From assembly GCA_022708585.1 (NCBI GenBank), contig JAKIYJ010000028.1, positions 1-11,074 on the forward strand: DNA of 11,074 bases. The letters run 5' to 3'. The notes below the pieces were generated by a model. The model saw only the letters and a program-made list of their open reading frames with translations, did not search any database and was not told where the DNA came from. Of this stretch, positions 6,539 through 11,074 are shown in pieces. A program made the position numbers and the translations under genes. The first letter of the stretch is position 1; the number at the start of each line of letters is the position of its first letter. This DNA is from Bacteroidota bacterium. GTDB lineage: Bacteria > Bacteroidota > Bacteroidia > Bacteroidales > JAKIYJ01.

Positions 6539-7615
6539 TCAAATATATTTTTTTGCTTGTATTTCGCCATTAAGTACCATCAATCCGTTCATTGCCAGGG
6601 CTCGCATTTCATCTTCGCCAGGATAAACAAAAACCTCACCCAGATGTGAGACACGTTCGGTGATCAAGTTGACAAAAGTTTTATTATAAGCCATACCGCC
6701 TGTAAGTATGATAGCATCAACTTCACCTTTAAGTACAGTTGACATAGCTCCTATTTCTTTAGCCACCTGATAAGCCATTGCTTTTTGTAAAAGTATTGCC
6801 TTGCTGTCACCATTTTGTGCTGCCTTTTCGACTTCACTTGCCTTATTAGTACCCAGGTAAGCCACATAGCCACCTTTGCCTGTAATCATTTTTTTAATTT
6901 CATCATAAGTATATTTACCAGTAAAGCAAGCTTTTGCTAAAGCGCCAGCAGGCAAAGTACCAGACCTTTCAGGTGAAAAAGGACCTTCTCCATCAAGAGC
7001 ATTATTTACATCAATCACTTTACCTTTTTGATGTGCTCCAACACTTATACCACCTCCAAGGTGGGCTATTATAAGGTTCATATCTTCATAAGATTTATTA
7101 TGAGATTGAGCGTGAGTTCTTGCAATGGCTTTTTGATTTAAGGCATGGAAGATAGAGACTCTTTCAAAGGCGGGATGCCCTGCTATTCTTGCTATATCCT
7201 GCATTTCATCAACAACAACAGGGTCTGCAATATAAGCTTTTGCATTGGGGATTGAACGAGCTATATCATTTGCAATCAGTCCGCCAAGATTACTTGCATG
7301 CTGTCCCATAACACCTGCAAAAAGGTCATCACACATTTTTTCATTTACCTCGTAAATGCCACCTGGTATTGGTTTAATCAGACCACCTCTACCAACAATT
7401 ATACTGATATCATTAATATTTATTCCAGCAATTTCAAGTTCATTTAAAACAATTTTTTTTCTAAATTCATATTGATCTGTTATTTGTTTAAAAGGTTCGA
7501 GTTCTTCACTTGAATGAGTAATATTTTTCATAAAAATTTGATTTGAACCTTGAAAAACAGCAATTTTGGTTGAAGTACTACCGGGATTTATGGTTAAAAT
7601 AAGATTTTTATTCAT
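6539..7615 (-). CDS. buk: Butyrate kinase
   Basis: The 358-residue protein has the family's usual length and belongs to the acetate/butyrate kinase branch of the ASKHA fold. It transfers phosphate from butyryl-phosphate (or a branched short-chain acyl-phosphate) to ADP, giving ATP and the free acid in the cytoplasm. Visible motifs are the phosphate loop NPGSTSTK at residues 10-17, VGRGGL, the DEMQDIARIAGHP block, HLGGGISVGAH, the LDGEGPFSPERSGTLP segment typical of butyrate rather than acetate kinases, and the adenosine loop ILTGGMAYN near the C-terminus. The start ATG at 7615 follows the upstream Ptb stop by 12 bases and shows no Shine-Dalgarno. It is the third gene of a ptb-ptb-buk operon, so substrate-level ATP formation from an acyl-CoA is the expected role. 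Isobutyrate or isovalerate as products cannot be excluded. Confidence 0.95.
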   Translation of the reverse strand: MNKNLILTINPGSTSTKIAVFQGSNQIFMKNITHSSEELEPFKQITDQYEFRKKIVLNELEIAGININDISIIVGRGGLIKPIPGGIYEVNEKMCDDLFAGVMGQHASNLGGLIANDIARSIPNAKAYIADPVVVDEMQDIARIAGHPAFERVSIFHALNQKAIARTHAQSHNKSYEDMNLIIAHLGGGISVGAHQKGKVIDVNNALDGEGPFSPERSGTLPAGALAKACFTGKYTYDEIKKMITGKGGYVAYLGTNKASEVEKAAQNGDSKAILLQKAMAYQVAKEIGAMSTVLKGEVDAIILTGGMAYNKTFVNLITERVSHLGEVFVYPGEDEMRALAMNGLMVLNGEIQAKKYI

Positions 7616-7627
7616 AATAAATTATTA

Positions 7628-8539
7628 TTAAAAAGACATAAGACATGATAATGCGATGCAATAATATTTAGATAAAGAACTTTCACTTCTTGACATAACA
7701 ACAACGGGCTTGATTGTTCCCTGTATCAATCCTGCAAGTTCACCATTTGCAAATAGCATCAATGCCTTGTAAAAGGCATTACAAGATACAAGCGAAGGGA
7801 AAATCAGAATATCGGCATCTCCGCCAATGGGACTAATTATACCTTTAACAGCAAGGCTTTCAGGATTACAGGCCAGGAAAATGTCTAATGGACCATCAAT
7901 TATACAATCCTGAATTTGTCCTCTCTCGGCCATTTTGCATAATATAGCATAATCCATTGAACAGGGACTGTTTTGATTAACTTTTTCAGAAGAATCTATC
8001 AAAGCGACTTTTGGTTTTTCTATACCAAATTTTTTTGCCATAGCGACAGAATAATTAATCATAGTTTTTTTCTGTTCCAGGCTGGGGAAAGGTATTACAG
8101 CAGTATCACTGACGAACAAAAGTTTATGGTAAGCGGGTATATCAATAGCACATACATAACTCATAATAGTATCAGGTAATATCAAGCCTTTTTGTTTATC
8201 CAGTATAGTTTTTAAGAATTTATCAGTATTAATCAATCCTTTCATCAGAATATCAGCATGGTCATTTTTGAGCATTTCTACTGCTTTTTCAACAGATTGT
8301 GTTTTATCAGGTATATTTATTATTTTAAATGAATCAATATTCAATTTATTATCAAAAACAACATTTTGAATAAGTTTTTCATTTCCAATTAAAATTGGAT
8401 TAATAAAACCTTCTTGTGTTGCTCTGGCGATAGCGTTCAAAGTATTAGAGTCTTCGGCACAGGCAACAGCAACTGTTTTTATTTTGCCGGATTGTTTAAC
8501 AAAGGTGGTCAGTTCATTAAGCCTATTTATCTTTTGCAT
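7628..8539 (-). CDS. ptb: Phosphate butyryltransferase paralogue, second copy
   Basis: This 303-residue protein aligns end to end with the gene just upstream and belongs to the phosphate acetyl/butyryltransferase family (acyl-CoA + phosphate to acyl-phosphate + CoA). Shared blocks are MKGLINTDK, TILDKQKGL, GIEKPKVA, KMAERGQI, DGPLDI and GDADILIFP. Near the C-terminus the binding loop reads M-S-R-S-E-S (282-287); the Ser-Arg pair expected to be catalytic is kept, but Glu replaces the Asp seen in its paralogue. It has several extra Cys residues and diverges most in its N-terminal third. It follows the first copy after 12 bases and precedes buk by 12 bases, so the three genes are one operon. It may use a different acyl chain or form a mixed oligomer with the first copy; a simple phosphate acetyltransferase role is less likely with buk adjacent. 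It has no enoyl-CoA hydratase domain. Confidence 0.85.
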   Translation of the reverse strand: MQKINRLNELTTFVKQSGKIKTVAVACAEDSNTLNAIARATQEGFINPILIGNEKLIQNVVFDNKLNIDSFKIINIPDKTQSVEKAVEMLKNDHADILMKGLINTDKFLKTILDKQKGLILPDTIMSYVCAIDIPAYHKLLFVSDTAVIPFPSLEQKKTMINYSVAMAKKFGIEKPKVALIDSSEKVNQNSPCSMDYAILCKMAERGQIQDCIIDGPLDIFLACNPESLAVKGIISPIGGDADILIFPSLVSCNAFYKALMLFANGELAGLIQGTIKPVVVMSRSESSLSKYYCIALSCLMSF

Positions 8540-8551
8540 ATTGGATATGGA

Positions 8552-9454
8552 TCAAGACAGTAAAGCAGCAAGGGCAATAGAATATAATTTTGTTTTAGTA
8601 CTGTCGCCTCTACTGGAGAGCACGCAAGGGACTTTTGCGCCAAAGACGACAGCGGCAAGTTCGCCTTTGCATAATTTAGTGTTCATTTTGTAAAAAACAT
8701 TGCCTGCTTCAATATTAGGGAAAAGGATACAATCGGCATCGCCTGCAACTTCGCCTTTCACTTTTTTAATATCAGCACTTTCCTTATCAATGGCAACATC
8801 TAATGCAAGAGGTCCATCAACATAAGCACCTTTAATCTGACCTCTGTCAGCCATTTTTGAAATAATAGCAGCATCAACACATGCTTGCATTTTAGGTAAA
8901 GTTTGCTCGGTAGCTGCCAAGATTGCAACTTTGGGTTTTTCAATACCAAGCGTTTGAGCAGTTTGAATAAGATAATTTGTTATAGCTATTTTTTCCCTAA
9001 TGTCTGGAGCAGGTATAACAGCCACATCGCCTACTGTAAGCAACTTGGGGTAGGCAGGATTTTCTATAACAGTTACATGGCTCAAAACAGCACCGGAATC
9101 CATAAGTCCCTTTTCCTTATCAAGTATTGCCTTCATATATTTATCAGTACTGATAAGTCCTTTCATAAGAAAATCGGCTTCACCTTTATGAATTATTTCA
9201 ATAGATTTAAAAACAGCTTTATTCTCATTCGGTTCATTAATAAATTTGAATTTAGATGTGTCAATTTTTTCGGTTTCACAGATTTTTCGCATCAAAATTT
9301 CATCACCTGTAAAAGTAACGTCAGCAATTCCATAATCAGCAGCCATTGTAGCGGCACAAATTGTATGGATATCATTGGCATAAGCAACAACCAAACGTTT
9401 ACGATTTTTGCTTTTAACTGTTTGTAACAATTGATCCAGAGTTGTAATACTCAT
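8552..9454 (-). CDS. ptb: Phosphate butyryltransferase, first copy
   Basis: The 300-residue protein has the normal Ptb length and features: an N-terminal Rossmann-like part (RLVVAYANDIHTICAA), MKGLISTDKYMKAIL, GIEKPKVAIL, KMADRGQIKGAYVDGPLALD, GDADCILFP and the C-terminal phosphate/CoA loop SSRGDS (280-285) containing the Ser-Arg pair. It converts butyryl-CoA and phosphate to butyryl-phosphate, which Buk uses. It is the first gene of the operon and has an AGGAGG sequence 10 bases before its ATG, unusual in this phylum. It is closer to the family consensus than the second copy, so it is the better candidate for the main activity. Acetyl- or branched acyl-CoA as substrates remain possible, since the family is mixed. 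Confidence 0.9.
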   Translation of the reverse strand: MSITTLDQLLQTVKSKNRKRLVVAYANDIHTICAATMAADYGIADVTFTGDEILMRKICETEKIDTSKFKFINEPNENKAVFKSIEIIHKGEADFLMKGLISTDKYMKAILDKEKGLMDSGAVLSHVTVIENPAYPKLLTVGDVAVIPAPDIREKIAITNYLIQTAQTLGIEKPKVAILAATEQTLPKMQACVDAAIISKMADRGQIKGAYVDGPLALDVAIDKESADIKKVKGEVAGDADCILFPNIEAGNVFYKMNTKLCKGELAAVVFGAKVPCVLSSRGDSTKTKLYSIALAALLS

Positions 9455-9464
9455 TTTATTTAAT

Positions 9465-9470
9465 CCTCCT
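9465..9470 (-). promoter_or_regulatory. Strong Shine-Dalgarno sequence of the ptb operon
   Basis: On the minus strand AGGAGG stands 10 bases before the ATG at 9454, a full match to the anti-Shine-Dalgarno core. No other start in the window has one, and Bacteroidota generally do without. It fixes the start of the first ptb gene and may give it high translation. Confidence 0.7.
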
Positions 9471-9577
9471 GTTAATATTAAGTTTTATTGTATAAAAATA
9501 TATTTTAATTTATCGCATAAATGTATAAAAAAACTGAAAGTGTTAAATAAAAAAAATTTTTTTTCAGAATAATAATT

Positions 9578-9613
9578 TTGAACCCACTTCGAAAAATCAT
9601 TTTTATTTTGAAT
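9578..9613. repeat. Diverged fragment related to the left end of the MITE-like elements
   Basis: TTGAACCCACTTCGAAAA, followed by ATCATTTTTATTTTGAAT, aligns with the first ~36 bases of copies 1 and 2 (TTGAATCCCCTCCGAAAA, then CTTATTTTTATTCTGAAT) with a handful of changes. CAGAATAA stands shortly before both this fragment and copy 1. No matching right-hand inverted end was found, so it looks like an old or partial copy. Confidence 0.5.
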
Positions 9614-9683
9614 ATGTTATAAATAACCATAAATAATCATATTTGTTTAATAAAAAAATTAAAAAAATATTTAAAAAAAAAAC

Positions 9684-9713
9684 TTGAATTTGATTTTTTT
9701 TTCATTATATTTG
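9684..9713 (+). promoter_or_regulatory. Bacteroidota-type promoter for the secreted-protein genes
   Basis: TTG (9684-9686) and TATATTTG (9706-9713, matching TAnnTTTG) are separated by 19 bases, the expected spacing for the primary sigma factor of this phylum. Transcription would start near 9720, giving a leader of about 35 bases before the ATG at 9756. Confidence 0.6.
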
Positions 9714-9755
9714 TAAAAAATTAATTAGTTATTAACCTTTTAAAATTTATTCCTT

Positions 9756-10121
9756 ATGAAAAAGTTAATTTTTACAATCGCAATTGTTGTTATTGCAGCA
9801 ACAAATCTAACAGCACAAACTGGTGCATCCATTAACACCACAGGTGCAGTGGCCGACCCTTCGGCAATATTAGATGTAAGCAGTACGAACCAGGGTATGT
9901 TAGTTCCCAGGCTTGCTCTTACAGCAACCACAGATCCTTCACCTATAACAAATCCTGCAAACAGTCTTATAGTTTACAACACAGCAACAACTGGCGATGT
10001 AACACCCGGTTTTTATTACTGGGAAGGCAGCAAATGGGTGCAGCTTTCGAGTGCTGCTTCTTTAAATGCCGATTTAAGAGCAATAAAAACAAAAATTTAT
10101 ACTAATGTAGGAGGGAGATAG
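9756..10121 (+). CDS. Small secreted protein, single surface module
   Basis: The 121-residue protein starts with a clear signal peptide (MKK, then a hydrophobic run to about residue 20, ending LTAQ). The remainder is one compact module: PSAILDVSSTNQGMLVPR at about 35-52, PANSLIVYNTATTGDVTPG, and FYYWEGSKWVQL ending near residue 97, with a short polar tail. The same module recurs in the next gene. Such modules occur in Bacteroidota cell-surface and tail-fibre-like or adhesin proteins; the biochemical function is unknown. It lacks a C-terminal sorting domain and a lipoprotein cysteine, so it is exported, but its final location is unclear. A good promoter lies 43 bases upstream. At 121 residues it is much shorter than usual carriers of this module, so it may be a natural minimal version or a remnant that lost its N-terminal repeats. 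Confidence 0.85.
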   Translation: MKKLIFTIAIVVIAATNLTAQTGASINTTGAVADPSAILDVSSTNQGMLVPRLALTATTDPSPITNPANSLIVYNTATTGDVTPGFYYWEGSKWVQLSSAASLNADLRAIKTKIYTNVGGR

Positions 10122-10166
10122 AGTTATAAAGTTTATAAAGTTTATAAAGTTTGTAAAGTTTGTAAA
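10122..10166 (+). repeat. Five 9-bp tandem repeats (GTTTATAAA / GTTTGTAAA)
   Basis: Directly after the stop at 10121 come AGTTATAAA, GTTTATAAA twice and GTTTGTAAA twice in perfect 9-base register. TTTGTAAAG (10159-10167) can pair with CTTTACAAA (10184-10192), so the end of the array can form a hairpin. It lies between the two secreted-protein genes, where it could be a weak terminator or simply a slippage-prone repeat. Confidence 0.8.
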
Positions 10167-10266
10167 GTTACAACTTTCAACTTCTTTACAAATTAATTAA
10201 TCACAAATAGTTTTAACAGTTAAAATAAAATAACAACAATAAAATAACAATTAAAATTAATAAGTC

Positions 10267-11074
10267 ATGAATATAATAAAAAACAATTTAAAAATTACCT
10301 TGACATTAATGTTAGGCTTAATGCTTGTAACAAGCAGTGTAAAATCACAAAATTATCCATCAATAAAAGTTGATGGGAATGAGGTGTTGGTATCCGATAA
10401 TTCAAAGTTTCCATTATGGTTGCATGCGGGACAATCTATTGAAATTGGGTCAAACACAAAGTTTATTTCTGTATTGCAGTATGGTGAAAGTCCTGCATCT
10501 GGTGGTGGGCAGGATTTATTGTATGAAAGTGTATTAAATATAACTTCTTTGCAAACCGTACCAAGTGGTAAAGTTTGGAAGGTAGAATATGTTGGACTTG
10601 ATATGAATACTGCTGTTGCTGGTGCTACCGGTCCTACCGGTCCCACAGGTGCCACAGGTCCTACTGGTGCTGACGGTGCTACTGGTTCTGCTGGTGCAAC
10701 AGGTCCTACAGGTCCTGCTGGTGCTGACGGTGCTGTGGGTCCCGCAGGTCCTACAGGGGCAACGGGTCCTGGCATTACACCTGGTACTGCCGTTGGCAAT
10801 ACTCTCTACTGGAATGGCTCTACGTGGGCTGAATCTCATAATATCTACAATGATAATACCCGAGTTGGTATTAACACAAACAACCCCGATGCTTCCGCTA
10901 TGCTTGATGTCAGTTCTTCTTCGCATGGGATACTTATACCCCGTGTTGGACTTGTTGAAACCTCTTCGCCTGCACCAATTGTCTCGCCTGCTGTTAGCCT
11001 TATGGTGTATAATAACGCCACTGCTAATGATGTTACACCGGGTTATTATTATTGGGAGGGAAGTAAATGGGTTC
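10267..11074 (+). CDS. Secreted collagen-like repeat protein, C-terminus cut by window edge
   Basis: The frame opens at ATG 10267 and stays open to the window end, giving at least 269 residues. A signal peptide (MNIIKNNLKI, then a Leu/Met-rich core ending VKSQ near residue 27) is followed by a polar, probably beta-rich domain to residue 118 and then 17 unbroken Gly-X-Y triplets (residues 119-169, rich in GPT, GAT and GAD). Next come GNTLYWNGSTW and the module V-G-I-N-T ... SAMLDVSSSSHGILIPR (211-226) with YYYWEGSKWV at the edge, closely like the previous gene. Collagen-like stretches form triple-helical rods, so a trimeric surface fibre or adhesin is likely. The Thr-rich Y positions could be glycosylated as in spore BclA, which is inference. 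It lies 145 bases after the small gene with no clear promoter between, so co-transcription is plausible. Confidence 0.88.
   Translation, partial: MNIIKNNLKITLTLMLGLMLVTSSVKSQNYPSIKVDGNEVLVSDNSKFPLWLHAGQSIEIGSNTKFISVLQYGESPASGGGQDLLYESVLNITSLQTVPSGKVWKVEYVGLDMNTAVAGATGPTGPTGATGPTGADGATGSAGATGPTGPAGADGAVGPAGPTGATGPGITPGTAVGNTLYWNGSTWAESHNIYNDNTRVGINTNNPDASAMLDVSSSSHGILIPRVGLVETSSPAPIVSPAVSLMVYNNATANDVTPGYYYWEGSKWV
10621..10773 (+). repeat. Coding Gly-X-Y repeat, 17 collagen-like triplets
   Basis: Every third codon is GGN (mostly GGT) for 51 codons with no interruption. The X and Y positions are mostly Pro, Ala, Thr and Asp, and synonymous codons vary between triplets (ACC, ACA, ACT, ACG for Thr), so this is an older protein-level repeat rather than a recent DNA expansion. 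Confidence 0.9.

Larger units (their letters stand above)
9455..9755. other. Divergent intergenic region between the ptb operon and the secreted-protein genes
   Basis: These 301 bases are extremely A/T-rich with long A and T runs. They hold the Shine-Dalgarno of the first ptb gene, a diverged single-ended relative of the MITE-like element (9578-9613), and a good plus-strand promoter (9684-9713). No clear TAnnTTTG for the ptb operon was found on the minus strand; TACATTTA at 9518-9525 is only a near match. No RNA gene is recognisable. Confidence 0.6.

Noticed and set aside
8903..9427. 174-residue Phe/Asn-rich plus-strand frame
   Set aside because: It is antisense to the first ptb gene and has the skewed composition expected of a shadow frame; the minus-strand frame is a full-length, motif-complete enzyme.
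7628..9454. Bifunctional enoyl-CoA hydratase/phosphate acetyltransferase
   Set aside because: Both proteins are about 300 residues with a single acyltransferase domain and no MaoC-type hydratase portion.
10122..10166. CRISPR-like array
   Set aside because: The units are 9 bases with no spacers; this is a simple tandem repeat.
10353..10926. Two minus-strand frames rich in Pro/Gly/Ala or Cys/Arg/Thr
   Set aside because: They are antisense shadows of the Gly-X-Y coding repeat; the plus strand has a signal peptide, collagen triplets and a conserved module in one continuous frame.

Overview
The window looks like a chromosomal segment of an AT-rich, fermentative member of the Bacteroidota. The evidence is the TAnnTTTG-type -7 promoter elements ahead of several genes, the general lack of Shine-Dalgarno sequences, a phosphoglucomutase-superfamily protein starting MTLIRSISGIRGT, a DUF4143-type ATPase, and secreted proteins carrying the 'VGINT..P.ASAMLDVSS...G.LIPR' module typical of that phylum. 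The window shows no rRNA, tRNA, CRISPR array or recognisable transposase gene.

Layout. (1) Positions 1-996, minus strand: the N-terminal 332 residues of a GlmM-type phosphosugar mutase, cut by the window edge. (2) A 158-bp divergent promoter region leads to a plus-strand pair, a TPR-repeat protein (1155-2594) and, 12 bp later, a ComA-family phosphosulfolactate synthase (2607-3398). (3) Positions 3399-5293 hold a minus-strand AAA/DUF4143 ATPase (3705-4973). It is bracketed by two direct copies of a ~140-bp non-coding element (3525-3665 and 5057-5196) with imperfect terminal inverted repeats; the first 57 bp of the shared block are identical. It looks like a MITE-bracketed insert. (4) Positions 5294-9454, minus strand: an energy-metabolism block. 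Transcription runs from high to low coordinates through two tandem phosphate butyryltransferase paralogues, butyrate kinase, and after a 144-bp gap 6-phosphofructokinase. (5) Positions 9756-11074, plus strand: two secreted proteins. The small one is essentially one surface module. The second has a signal peptide, 17 collagen-like Gly-X-Y triplets and the same module, and runs off the right edge.

How they fit together. PfkA commits hexose to glycolysis; Ptb converts an acyl-CoA to an acyl-phosphate and Buk makes ATP and the free acid from it, so the block suggests substrate-level ATP formation with a short-chain acid as end product. ComA makes a C3 sulfonate from phosphoenolpyruvate and sulfite; no ComB or ComC is visible beside it, so the end product is open (sulfonolipid synthesis is one possibility in this phylum). 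The most unusual features are the MITE-like pair around the ATPase, the two dissimilar Ptb copies, the strong Shine-Dalgarno before the first of them, and the collagen-like surface protein pair.
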